From the NCBI GenBank assembly GCA_017642855.1, contig JAEPOO010000001.1, positions 1,775,469-1,839,468 of the forward strand: DNA of 64,000 nucleotides, read 5' to 3'. This document shows, in pieces, positions 8,914 through 17,883 of this stretch. The position numbers and the translations under genes were made by a program. How positions within the stretch are numbered: position 1 is the stretch's first letter; every line of letters starts with the position of its first letter. Origin of the DNA: Pseudomonadales bacterium (GTDB taxonomy: Bacteria; Pseudomonadota; Gammaproteobacteria; Pseudomonadales; Azotimanducaceae). The notes under the pieces are model-generated. The model was not told the origin of the DNA. It ran no database searches and saw only the letters and a list, made by a program, of their open reading frames with translations.

Positions 8914-10140
8914 GTGCCTGATCGGCGGTTTGTACTCACCGTTGTCTTTCTGACAGCGCTGATCGACTCGATCGGCTTTGGCATCATTATGCCGGTGACG
9001 CCGGTACTGTTAATGGAAGTCACCGGGGAAGGTTTATCCGCCGCTGCTGTTTATGGTGGGTGGCTCATGTTCGCATTCGCTATCATGCAGTTCATCTTTA
9101 TGCCGGTACTTGGGAATCTTTCAGATGCTTATGGCCGCCGACCAATCCTCCTGATCTCCCTATTCGCGCTCACCATCAACTACGTCATCATGGGTTTCGC
9201 CGAATCGCTGCTGGTACTGTTCATCGGCAGACTGATTTCCGGCATCGGTTCAGCCACTTTCAGTACCTGTAACGCTTATATCGCTGACTCAACGACACCC
9301 GAGGAAAGAGCGCAATATTTTGGGTTAACCGGCGCGGCATTCGGTCTCGGTTTTGTCATCGGCCCTGCTCTTGGCGGATTCCTGGGTGAATTCGGCAGCC
9401 GGGTTCCTTTCTTCGCAACCGCAGGGCTCATCTTCTTTAACTTTGTACTTGGTCTGTTCTTTCTTCCGGAATCGCTGGAGAAAGAAAACCGCAGGAAGTT
9501 CGAACCACTCCGCGCGAACCCCTTCTCAGCCATGAAACAGATCAGCCAGTTTCGGATTGTCTTCGGCATCATGGGTGTCATGTTTCTCTACAACATGGGT
9601 CACCATGTATTACCCGCCGTGTGGAGCTACTGGGGCATGGAGCGATTCGAATGGGGACCGATCGAGGTTGGGTATTCCTTGACCTTTGTTGGGATCCTGA
9701 TGGTCTTCAGCCAGGGTTACCTGATTCGTCTCGCAGTGCCTGCACTGGGATTGAAATGGGCCGGTATCGTCGGACTCAGCTTCAACATGGCGGCGTTCCT
9801 GGGATATGCCTGGGCACCGACTGCGTTGGTGGCCTATATATTTCTGGCAATGGGTTCGTTAGGGGGATTAGCAGGGCCGGCATTGAACGGCATCGCATCG
9901 ACGCAAATTGGTCCTGATCAACAAGGGGAGCTTCAGGGCGCCATGGGCAGCATGATGTCCCTGACATCTATCCTCAGCCCGCCAATGATGACCATGACCT
10001 TTGGTGCGTTCACGATGGATGGCGCACCTATCTACTACCCCGGCGCACCGTTTGTAGTTGCCGCAGTTTTGACGCTACTCAGCCTGCTGTTGTTTCTCAG
10101 AACAACGTCAGACTTCGAGGAAAAGACCGCAGCTACCTGA
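8914..10140 (+). CDS. MFS transporter, TetA-like drug/metabolite exporter
   Basis: The protein has 408 residues with about 12 hydrophobic segments. The start is GTG at 8914, three bases after the lyase stop. Helix 1 has the sequence LIDSIGFGIIMPVTP, typical of TetA/DHA1 transporters. The motif A loop GNLSDAYGRRPIL lies between helices 2 and 3, and a motif-C-like GLGFVIGPALGG lies in helix 5. These support a proton-coupled exporter in the inner membrane. Its tight coupling to the CoA-ester lyase suggests export of a related acid or amphiphile rather than antibiotic resistance, but no substrate can be assigned. Confidence 0.85.
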   Translation: MPDRRFVLTVVFLTALIDSIGFGIIMPVTPVLLMEVTGEGLSAAAVYGGWLMFAFAIMQFIFMPVLGNLSDAYGRRPILLISLFALTINYVIMGFAESLLVLFIGRLISGIGSATFSTCNAYIADSTTPEERAQYFGLTGAAFGLGFVIGPALGGFLGEFGSRVPFFATAGLIFFNFVLGLFFLPESLEKENRRKFEPLRANPFSAMKQISQFRIVFGIMGVMFLYNMGHHVLPAVWSYWGMERFEWGPIEVGYSLTFVGILMVFSQGYLIRLAVPALGLKWAGIVGLSFNMAAFLGYAWAPTALVAYIFLAMGSLGGLAGPALNGIASTQIGPDQQGELQGAMGSMMSLTSILSPPMMTMTFGAFTMDGAPIYYPGAPFVVAAVLTLLSLLLFLRTTSDFEEKTAAT

Positions 10141-10265
10141 ACGGCGTTACTTCAGGATATCTCCGAGATCATCAACTCGGGTCTCAACTCTCGCAGTGCC
10201 TCATAAGCCTGGCCTGGCAACCGTTGAGACTTTCGCCGTCTTTCCTGCTCCGCTATGCTCGCAAA

Positions 10266-11678
10266 ATGCACGAACTCGTCCAGTTGAGCGCCGTTGAACA
10301 ACGCAAACTGATTCAAGACAAAAAGGTCAGCGCCATCGAACTGCTCGAGGCGCACCAAAGTCACATTGAATCAGTCAATCCGCGGATTAACGCGATTGTT
10401 AGTCATACACCAGAAATCGCTCATACCGCAGCGAAACGAGTGGATGCTGCTATTGCGAGGGGAGACGACCCCGGGCTTCTCGCTGGCTTGCCGACCGTGC
10501 ATAAAGACCTTTTCGAAACCGACGGGATTCGAACGACCTGGGGCTCAACCCTGTTCGAAAACCATGTCCCGGACCGGAACACCCTCATTGTGCAGCGCCA
10601 GATCGATGCGGGTGCCGTCACCCTCGGTAAATCCAACACCCCTGAATGGGGTGCAGGGTCGAACACTTTTAATGACATATTCGGCAAAACCGGTAACCCC
10701 TATGACCTGGGTAAAACCTGCGGCGGCAGCTCCGGTGGCGCCGGTGCTGCTCTGGCAGCCCGCATGGTGCCCATTGCCGATGGCAGTGACATGGGTGGGT
10801 CACTGAGGAACCCAGGCAACTTTAACAATGTTGTGGGATTTCGAACGAGCCCTGGTCGAGTGCCGGCGCACCCCTCGCCTATGGCTTGGTCGAACCTCGG
10901 CATACACGGACCTATGGCGCGCACCGTTAAAGACTGTGCTCTTTTTCTCGCGGCGATAGCGGGCCCGGACGATCGAGTGCCCATCTCATTGCCGGAAGCT
11001 GGCAATACATTTCTAGAGACCTTGAAAAAAAATGTTAAAGGCACCCGCGTCGCGGTCGCTTCGGATTTCGGCGGCCAGCTACCCGTCGAAAGCGTCGTCA
11101 AGAACATCGTCGCCGATGCGCTGCCACTGCTGGAATCGATGGGCTGTGACGTCTCGGAAGACTGCCCGGACTTTTCGGGTGCCGATGACGTATTTAAGAC
11201 ACTTCGTGCCTGGGGTTTTGCAGCAACACATGGCGTTCGCGTAAGGGAACACCGTGACAAATACAAAGCCACCCTGATCTGGAACGTGGAAGCAGGATTG
11301 TCTCTTAGGGCTCAGGATATTGCTCATGCAGAAACGCAACGCACTCTGATCTACCAGCGGGTCATCGCCTTCTTCGAGAACGTCGACTTCCTGGTGCTGC
11401 CGGTCTCGCAGGTACCCCCTTTCCCGATCGATGAGGAATATCCCACAGAGGTCGACGGCACAGAGATGCTCACATACATCGACTGGATGAAGTCCTGCTA
11501 CTACATCACGATTACTGGGCTGCCCGCCCTGTCTTTACCGTTTGGATTTACACCCGACGGTCTACCCGTCGGCATTCAGATCGTGTGCAGGCCACAACAG
11601 GAGCTTGAGTTGCTGAAGTTTGCTAACGCGATTGAAGAAGCGCGGCCGACCTGGAAACAACTGCCTCGACTGAATTGA
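10266..11678 (+). CDS. Amidase (amidase-signature family)
   Basis: The protein has 470 residues from ATG 10266, which begins the conserved N-terminal helix (HELVQLSAVEQRKLI). An upstream extension to 10224 has no family match. The Ser-cis-Ser-Lys machinery is visible: Lys80 in LPTVHKDLF, Ser155/156 in TCGGSSGG and the nucleophile Ser179 in SDMGGSLRNPG. Family members hydrolyse amide bonds of varied substrates and are soluble. It carries no GatA-specific context (no gatB or gatC nearby). Specificity is unknown. It stands alone between the MFS gene and the thiamin locus. Confidence 0.9.
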   Translation: MHELVQLSAVEQRKLIQDKKVSAIELLEAHQSHIESVNPRINAIVSHTPEIAHTAAKRVDAAIARGDDPGLLAGLPTVHKDLFETDGIRTTWGSTLFENHVPDRNTLIVQRQIDAGAVTLGKSNTPEWGAGSNTFNDIFGKTGNPYDLGKTCGGSSGGAGAALAARMVPIADGSDMGGSLRNPGNFNNVVGFRTSPGRVPAHPSPMAWSNLGIHGPMARTVKDCALFLAAIAGPDDRVPISLPEAGNTFLETLKKNVKGTRVAVASDFGGQLPVESVVKNIVADALPLLESMGCDVSEDCPDFSGADDVFKTLRAWGFAATHGVRVREHRDKYKATLIWNVEAGLSLRAQDIAHAETQRTLIYQRVIAFFENVDFLVLPVSQVPPFPIDEEYPTEVDGTEMLTYIDWMKSCYYITITGLPALSLPFGFTPDGLPVGIQIVCRPQQELELLKFANAIEEARPTWKQLPRLN

Positions 11679-11944
11679 ATCTCGCTCATCGAGCCTGGCG
11701 ATGACGCTGCCCATATCCAGGAAGGCGAAGACATCCAAAGGCTCATGTTTGCAGGCATACGATGCCATCATTCTGAGTACCCTGGTTGAAGGGTTCTTCT
11801 GATTCCCACGTCATGCTGCGCTCTATTGCCACACCAGTTCCGGTGTAGTGGGAACCGATAGATTCGGTTTATGTTGCGTCAAAATCAGCTTGGACATCCG
11901 ATGCGCCCTGCTGCGTGAAGACTGTTATTACGCAGGTTGGAGGT
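11679..11944. other. Intergenic region upstream of the thiamin locus
   Basis: No gene is supported here. A reverse open frame of 69 codons (11562-11771) overlaps the amidase gene and matches nothing I know. Confidence 0.4.
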
Positions 11945-11950
11945 TATAAT
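11945..11950 (+). promoter_or_regulatory. Putative -10 element for the TPP-riboswitch operon
   Basis: A perfect TATAAT lies 13 bases before the riboswitch aptamer, which would place the transcript start near 11957. A clear -35 element is not visible (the best candidate is near 11922-11928). Confidence 0.5.
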
Positions 11951-11962
11951 CTGCGAACTACG

Positions 11963-12042
11963 TTCCTTGGGGGTGGTGGACGCGACTTGGACACCTGAGA
12001 TCACACCCCAGAACCTGATCCGGTTAGTACCGGCGTAGGGAA
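11963..12042 (+). promoter_or_regulatory. TPP riboswitch (Thi-box)
   Basis: The conserved parts are present in order: TTCCTT (11963-11968) pairs with AGGGAA (12037-12042) as P1, then GGGGTG, CTGAGA (11995-12000), and the block from ACCTGATCCGGTTAGTACC to GGCGTAGGGAA (12013-12042). It should bind thiamin pyrophosphate and reduce expression of the TonB receptor and PnuT-type transporter downstream when thiamin is plentiful. The expression platform appears to act on ribosome access. Confidence 0.96.
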
Positions 12043-12081
12043 AGGATGCATCTTGATTCATCTTCTATTACGTCACGCCGG

Positions 12082-12110
12082 GTCTCTTTGTCAGATTTTT
12101 TTGGAGAGAC
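12082..12110 (+). promoter_or_regulatory. Hairpin that can hide the ribosome binding site of the TonB receptor
   Basis: GTCTCT (12082-12087) can pair with AGAGAC (12105-12110). The ribosome binding sequence GGAGAG (12103-12108) overlaps the 3' arm, immediately before the ATG at 12113. This is a plausible translational off-switch for the riboswitch 40 bases upstream. No GC-rich intrinsic terminator is seen between aptamer and gene. Confidence 0.5.
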
Positions 12111-12112
12111 TC

Positions 12113-14179
12113 ATGATCCACTTTGTTCGGGCTATTGCCCTCTTGACCATTTTTACTCTGTCACCGACCTACGGGGAAGACACCCTGCCTGAAGTCGTTG
12201 TCACGGCCACGTTAAGACAAGATTCGACCATGGACACCGCCAGCAGCGTCTCGGTTGTTTCCGAGGCGGTGATCAAAGCAAGGGCAGCGCAGCACTTCGA
12301 AGACATCATTAACACCATGCCTAACGTCAACTTCGCTTCCGGTTCAAACCGTGCGCGCTACTTCCAGATTCGTGGTATCGGGGAGCGAAGTCAGTTCGTT
12401 AATCCTCTGAACCCCTCTGTCGGCGTACTGATCGATGACGTCGACTTCAGCGGAGCGGGCACCGTCGCCACCCTGATGGATGTGAGGCAGGTGGAGGTAC
12501 TCAGAGGACCACAGGGCACTCGCTATGGCGCGAACGCACTTGCCGGTCTCATTAATGTCACGACTAACGAACCCAATGATTCGCGTTTTGCGGAATTCAA
12601 ACTCATGGCTGGCGAATACAACACCGAAACCATCGGCATGGTGCTGAACGCCCCACTTAACGCAGAGTTTAGAACGAGGTTCGTTGTTGAATCTCATGAA
12701 AGCGATGGCTTTATCGAGAACGATTTCCTTCGCGTTGATGACACCAACGGACGAGATGAGTTAACGGTTAGGGGCAAGCTCGCGTGGCAGATCAACGATG
12801 ACTGGGCACTGGATCTTGCAGTTGCCAACATCGACATCGACAATGGGTACGATGCGTTCTCACTCGACAACACACGCCACACCCTTTCCGACGAACCAGG
12901 TTTTGATCGCCAGAATTCAACTTACTTTTCTCTGAAGAGCGAATGGTCACTCGAGAATATGTCCATTGTCGCACTGTTGAACCAGTCTGACTCAGACCTG
13001 GACTATGGCTACGATGAAGACTGGAGTTTTACAGGCATTCATCCTTTCGGGTACACATCAACGGACCACTATTTCCGCGAGCGTGAAACGACCAGCGCTG
13101 AGGTGCGACTCCTTTCCAATGATCGATCGAGAATCCTCGCCGACTCTACAGAGTGGGTCGTCGGTCTCTACTACCTGTCCTCTGAAGAAAGTCTCGAACG
13201 CCAGTACACCTTCGCTGCTGGCCCCTTCTTCAGTGACTACGATTTCGACACCCTGGCAGTTTTCGCTCAACTGGATACCGCATTGAGTGATCGCACCACA
13301 CTAAGTGTCGGCCTGAGACTCGAAGAAAGAGACACCCGTTATGATGACTCCGACGCGGTTTCTTTCTCACCGGACGATTCGTTGTGGGGCGGCAAAATCG
13401 CACTGGAACACAGACTGGAGAGCGATGCTCTGGTCTATGCGTCCATCGCTCGAGGTTACAAGGCTGGCGGTTTTAACATCGACGGCAGCCTCGATGCGGA
13501 TCTGAGGACGTTTGATGAAGAGTATCTGATTGAATACGAGATCGGTTACAAGGCATTGCTTGCTGACGGTGCGGTTGGAATACAACTGGCCGTTTTCTAT
13601 GACGATCGACACGACCAGCAGGTAAAAAGCAGCCTGGTTCGTCCGAGACCTGACGGTAGCACGGAGTTCATTGACTTCTTCGGCAATGCGGCAGAGGGCA
13701 CCAACACGGGTGTGGAAATCGATCTGTCCTGGGCCATCTCTGAACGGTTTTTCCTGACTGCCAACGCCGGGTGGCTGGCCGCAGAGTTTGATGAGTTTGT
13801 GAATGAATTCGGCGAAGATCTCTCCGGACGCGATCAGGCGCATGCACCAGGATACATGTACAACGTGGCTATGAATTTTGAACAGGGGCCTTGGTTCGCC
13901 AGCGTATCCGTTGACGGCAAAGATGAGTTTTTCTTCTCCGATCGACACGCCGTAAAAAGCGATGACTACAATCTGTTCAATGCATCTTTCGGCTACAGCA
14001 CCGATCGTTGGTCGTTGACCCTTTGGGGGCGCAACCTGAGTGACGAAGATACCTTCGTGCGAGCATTTGGCAGTTTCGGCAACGACCCAAGAAAACTCTA
14101 CGTGACGGAACCTTACTTCCAGTTCGGCGAACCGCGAATGACAGGCGTCACCCTGAACTTCACACTCGGAGAAAAATGA
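12113..14179 (+). CDS. TonB-dependent outer-membrane receptor, thiamin-regulated
   Basis: The protein has 688 residues from ATG 12113, chosen for its ribosome site and because it begins a signal peptide (MIHFVRAIALLTIFTLSPTYGE). A TonB box-like LPEVVVTATL follows at the mature N-terminus. A plug domain comes next (VLRGPQGTRYGANALAGLINVTTNEP), then a long beta-barrel and a C-terminal strand ending in an aromatic-rich segment. The TPP riboswitch ahead and the PnuC/PnuT-type gene overlapping its stop by 4 bases indicate uptake of thiamin or a thiamin precursor across the outer membrane. The ligand is inferred from this context only. Confidence 0.92.
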   Translation: MIHFVRAIALLTIFTLSPTYGEDTLPEVVVTATLRQDSTMDTASSVSVVSEAVIKARAAQHFEDIINTMPNVNFASGSNRARYFQIRGIGERSQFVNPLNPSVGVLIDDVDFSGAGTVATLMDVRQVEVLRGPQGTRYGANALAGLINVTTNEPNDSRFAEFKLMAGEYNTETIGMVLNAPLNAEFRTRFVVESHESDGFIENDFLRVDDTNGRDELTVRGKLAWQINDDWALDLAVANIDIDNGYDAFSLDNTRHTLSDEPGFDRQNSTYFSLKSEWSLENMSIVALLNQSDSDLDYGYDEDWSFTGIHPFGYTSTDHYFRERETTSAEVRLLSNDRSRILADSTEWVVGLYYLSSEESLERQYTFAAGPFFSDYDFDTLAVFAQLDTALSDRTTLSVGLRLEERDTRYDDSDAVSFSPDDSLWGGKIALEHRLESDALVYASIARGYKAGGFNIDGSLDADLRTFDEEYLIEYEIGYKALLADGAVGIQLAVFYDDRHDQQVKSSLVRPRPDGSTEFIDFFGNAAEGTNTGVEIDLSWAISERFFLTANAGWLAAEFDEFVNEFGEDLSGRDQAHAPGYMYNVAMNFEQGPWFASVSVDGKDEFFFSDRHAVKSDDYNLFNASFGYSTDRWSLTLWGRNLSDEDTFVRAFGSFGNDPRKLYVTEPYFQFGEPRMTGVTLNFTLGEK

Positions 14180-14778
14180 ACGAAGCCCTGACAACGGCAT
14201 TCACTCAGCTTCAGCAATCATCACTGCTGGAGCTGACCGCCGTTATTCTGGCTGTCATTTATCTGGTACTGGCGGTCAAGCAGAACATCGCCTGCTGGTA
14301 CGCCGCTTTTATTTCCACCGCCATCTTTCTGCACATCTTCTGGCAGGCAAATCTCTATATGGAATCAGGCCTCCAGGTGTTTTACCTGGGTATGGCGGTC
14401 TATGGCTGGTTCCAATGGCGCACCGTGCAGGGAAAAGAGTCCCCCCTGCCAGTGAGCACCTGGCCGCCCCGCTACCACCTGGCAGCATTCACTTTCATTG
14501 GCATCGCGACCTTTATCAGCGGCACCTTGCTGGCTGATACCGACCAAAGACTTGGCTACGTAGATTCTTTCACGACCTGGGGCGCCATTGTCACGACTTT
14601 TATGGTGGCACGAAAGATTCTCGAGAACTGGATTTACTGGCTCGTTATCGACAGTGTTTCCATCTACCTATATCTGGATAGAGCGCTCTATTTCACCGCC
14701 ATCCTGTTCATGGCTTACCTTGTGATCATCTTCTTCGGCTTTCGCGCCTGGTGGCTCGACTACCGGAGTTTCAGGTAA
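14176..14778 (+). CDS. pnuT: PnuC/PnuT-family vitamin transporter, probably thiamin
   Basis: The protein has 200 residues and about seven hydrophobic helices, the usual size for the family. The signature NWIYWLVIDSVSIYLY near residue 155 holds the W-x-x-W pair typical of PnuC-like facilitators, which trap the vitamin by subsequent phosphorylation. PnuC proper carries nicotinamide riboside. Members located behind TPP riboswitches are called PnuT and carry thiamin, and that context decides the call here. ATG overlaps the receptor stop (ATGA). No thiamin kinase gene is in the window. Confidence 0.88.
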   Translation: MNEALTTAFTQLQQSSLLELTAVILAVIYLVLAVKQNIACWYAAFISTAIFLHIFWQANLYMESGLQVFYLGMAVYGWFQWRTVQGKESPLPVSTWPPRYHLAAFTFIGIATFISGTLLADTDQRLGYVDSFTTWGAIVTTFMVARKILENWIYWLVIDSVSIYLYLDRALYFTAILFMAYLVIIFFGFRAWWLDYRSFR

Positions 14779-14826
14779 CCTAGATACCATTAAAACTGGC
14801 CAGCGGAGGGGCTGAAACAGAACCGT

Positions 14827-17241
14827 ATGACGGACTGGTACTTTTCACTGCTGAAACATCCACGTCTTGTACTTGTCGGCTGCCTGGTCCTGTGTGTGGT
14901 TGTTGTATCAGGCATCAGCAACTTTTCCTTCGATGCCTCCGCCGACACGCTCGTGGTTGAAGGTGATCCTTCCCTGACACGCTACAATGAGATGGCCTCC
15001 ATCTTTGGTGGCGATGACTTTATTGTTCTCACCTACACCAGCGATGACGTCATATCTGACGTGGCGCTGGATGAAATCGAAGCGCTGCAGCAACAGCTTT
15101 CGGACCTCCCCGGCGTCAAGTCCACCTACTCCATACTCGATGCACCGCTTATCGAAAGTCCGCCTATCCCTTTGGAACATATCGCAGAGGGCTACAGAAC
15201 CCTGCGCGACCGGACCGTTGACCGGGATCTCGCGAGGAAAGAGTTAACAAACAGTCCTCTTGCCAGTGACTACCTGATCGCCCGAGACGGAAAGAGCACA
15301 GCGATCAGTGCGACTCTGAAAAGGAACGAAATGCTGGAATTGCTGCGTGAGGCGAAAGACGAAGCCAGAGCGCGAGGACAGGGTATTAACGAGACTCAGG
15401 ATGCTTATCTTTCTCACAGAAGTGACTATCTGGCAAAGCGAGATGCCCTCATCCGATCGCTGCGCGCGATCAGGGACAACTACCCGGGTGACGCCACCAT
15501 CTTTATTTCAGGTGTGCCGATGATTGCTGCAGACATGTTGAGCTATGTTCGATCCGATTTGCAGAACTTCAGCGTCCTGGTTCTGGCGCTGATCATTACG
15601 CTGCTTACCTTCTTCTTTAGGAAAGCCAGATGGGTCGCCATACCTATCTTTATTTGCATCTCCACCGTCGGCGTCACCATGGGATTGCTCGGTATCATGC
15701 GAACGCCGGTCACCATCGTGTCATCCAACTTTATTTCGCTGCTGTCGATCATCAGCATTTCTTTTTCGATTCATCTGGTAGTCCGCTATCGCGAGCTATT
15801 GAGCAAGGGAGACATGAACCACGAGGAGATGGTCATCGAAACCATGCGCAGCAAATTTGCGCCCTGTCTCTATACCGCTTTGACCACACTCCTTGCGTTT
15901 GGCTCAATGCTCGGCAGCAGCATTCTGCCAATCGAAGACTTTGGCTGGATGATGTGCCTGGGTATCGTCGTGGCGCTGATAGCCACCTACCTGCTTTTTC
16001 CAACCGTTTTACTCATTATTGGTTCGACAACACCCAGTAAGACCATCGAAAAGCCCGTCGCCCTCACCGATTGGTTTGCATACCTCTCGGTCAACCGAAC
16101 CAGGCTGGTTCTGGCGATCTCCACCATCGTTGCCTTGCCTGCGATCTATGGCACAACCCTGATTTCTTTTGACAACAGGTTCATCGACTACTTTCAGGAA
16201 GATACGGACATTCATCAGGGCATGAGCTATATCGACGAGCGACTGGGGGGCACCTTGCCTCTCGATGTATATCTGCGTTTCGAGAAATACGATGTCGGTG
16301 ACGCAGAATTCGATGACTTCGACGATTTTGACGATGGTTTCGAAGACGAATTTCCGGAACGCTACTGGTACACACCCGATAAAATCGAGACATTGCGGAA
16401 TCTGCAGCAGGCCCTGGAGTCTCGTCCGGAAGTGGGCAAGGTTGTTTCACTGGCATCCATGGAGCAGATGGCGAGACGATTTAATGATGGCGAGGCTCTG
16501 ACCGGGTTGGAAATCACCTATGTACTCGGCGAGCTTCCAGCGGATGTTCGTCGCTTTCTGATCGAACCATACGGCAGTCCGAGTGACGGTTGGATGCGCA
16601 TCAATGCACGGATCATGGAAAGTCGAACAGACTTTTCCAAACAAGAACTTATCGACAGTATCACGGCTTTCGCACGAGAAGAAATGGACCTCGATGATGA
16701 CCGTTTCATCGTGACCGGCATGGTGGTTCTGTTCAACGACATGTTGAAGCAGCTGGCTGATTCCCAGGCACGCACATTCGGCTATGTGATTGTCGCCGTC
16801 TTCATCATGTTTTCTGTTCTGCTGCGGTCATTTTCCCTTGCGCTCATTGCCCTGATACCGAACGTGCTGGCGGCAACGCTGATCATCGCTTTTATGGGAT
16901 ACACGGGCATTCCTCTGGATATGATGACGGTCACTATTGCTGCCATTTGCATTGGCATTGGTGTCGACGATGCCATTCATTATCTCCATCGCTTCCGTGA
17001 AGAAATTGATCTTAAGGCGACAACCCGCGAGGCTGTGATTACTTCTCATCACACCATCGGGCACGCCATGTACTTCACTACCATGACAATCATGGGCGGG
17101 TTTTCCATCCTGGCGCTCTCGAATTTTATTCCGACGATCTACTTCGGTCTGCTGACAGCGCTCGCCATGGCACTCGCTCTGGTCGCCAACATGACATTGA
17201 TGCCAGCACTGCTCATGACCTTTGCTCGCCCGCGACCTTAA
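14827..17241 (+). CDS. RND/MMPL-family permease
   Basis: The protein has 804 residues and two homologous halves, each with one N-terminal helix, a large periplasmic loop and a bundle of about five helices. The second half carries TVTIAAICIGIGVDDAIHYLHRFREE, the conserved helix-4 region of RND permeases. An Asp/Glu-rich insertion (EFDDFDDFDDGFEDEF, about residues 494-509) lies in the second periplasmic loop. Such proteins export lipids, hopanoids or other hydrophobic compounds. It starts 48 bases after pnuT and might be read from the same transcript, though a thiamin role is not implied by sequence. Confidence 0.85.
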   Translation: MTDWYFSLLKHPRLVLVGCLVLCVVVVSGISNFSFDASADTLVVEGDPSLTRYNEMASIFGGDDFIVLTYTSDDVISDVALDEIEALQQQLSDLPGVKSTYSILDAPLIESPPIPLEHIAEGYRTLRDRTVDRDLARKELTNSPLASDYLIARDGKSTAISATLKRNEMLELLREAKDEARARGQGINETQDAYLSHRSDYLAKRDALIRSLRAIRDNYPGDATIFISGVPMIAADMLSYVRSDLQNFSVLVLALIITLLTFFFRKARWVAIPIFICISTVGVTMGLLGIMRTPVTIVSSNFISLLSIISISFSIHLVVRYRELLSKGDMNHEEMVIETMRSKFAPCLYTALTTLLAFGSMLGSSILPIEDFGWMMCLGIVVALIATYLLFPTVLLIIGSTTPSKTIEKPVALTDWFAYLSVNRTRLVLAISTIVALPAIYGTTLISFDNRFIDYFQEDTDIHQGMSYIDERLGGTLPLDVYLRFEKYDVGDAEFDDFDDFDDGFEDEFPERYWYTPDKIETLRNLQQALESRPEVGKVVSLASMEQMARRFNDGEALTGLEITYVLGELPADVRRFLIEPYGSPSDGWMRINARIMESRTDFSKQELIDSITAFAREEMDLDDDRFIVTGMVVLFNDMLKQLADSQARTFGYVIVAVFIMFSVLLRSFSLALIALIPNVLAATLIIAFMGYTGIPLDMMTVTIAAICIGIGVDDAIHYLHRFREEIDLKATTREAVITSHHTIGHAMYFTTMTIMGGFSILALSNFIPTIYFGLLTALAMALALVANMTLMPALLMTFARPRP

Positions 17242-17440
17242 CCTGAATCATGGGGTAACACGCGACGCGCTGACCGGCGGTCCTGGCGTGCTGATCAGCA
17301 TCGTTGCGGCAGCATACCTTTGACTCTGTCGATTACAGGGCCTGGCGGATTCACCCTGTAAGCTCATCCCATCGTCGCGTGCAGACCTTTGCCTGGCACT
17401 ACTGCTCACGCTATGATGGAAAAAACGTCGGAGTTTGTCC

Positions 17441-17833
17441 GTGGATTTTATTGGGATCGGTATTGGGCTGGTTGTCGGGGTTGGCATCGGTTATGCGCTG
17501 GCAACCATTATGGGTAACAAGGATTCAGATTCACCAGCGCCTGCCGCGCCATCATCATCTTCTCCGAACTGGTGGCAAACCCGGGAACAACTCACCGGCA
17601 CCCAGCTACAGATACTTCAGCACATGGAAGCCAATAAAGAAGTTTCCATTACCGGACTCCAGGAAAAATTTTCGTTCATACCTGACAGAGAGCTCTACTA
17701 TCGACTCGAGCAGATTGTGCTGATGCAATTTCTCGAGCGCGTGCGCAAGGAAGGGGAAGTTTTTTACGTTCTGAATGAAAGCTATTCCGGGACGGTGGAA
17801 GGCGATAAAACCGTCATGTTAGGCAGCGAATAA
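17441..17833 (+). CDS. Membrane-anchored protein with C-terminal winged-helix-like domain
   Basis: The protein has 130 residues. The start is taken as GTG 17441, 7 bases after GGAG; a TTG at 17435 is too close to that site. One glycine-rich transmembrane helix (IGIGIGLVVGVGIGYAL) is followed by a Pro/Ser linker. About 80 residues then have the pattern of a winged helix (TGTQLQILQHMEANKEVSI, PDRELYYRLEQIVLMQFLERV). I know no named family. The topology suggests a DNA-binding-like or protein-binding domain on the cytoplasmic side. Confidence 0.6.
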   Translation: MDFIGIGIGLVVGVGIGYALATIMGNKDSDSPAPAAPSSSSPNWWQTREQLTGTQLQILQHMEANKEVSITGLQEKFSFIPDRELYYRLEQIVLMQFLERVRKEGEVFYVLNESYSGTVEGDKTVMLGSE

Positions 17834-17883
17834 GCGACTCTCAGTCATCTGCGAGACGGAGGATAATTCGTCCACTGCCATTT

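Noticed and set aside
11562..11771. 69-codon reverse frame after the amidase
   Set aside because: Overlaps the amidase coding sequence, has no ribosome site and matches no known family.
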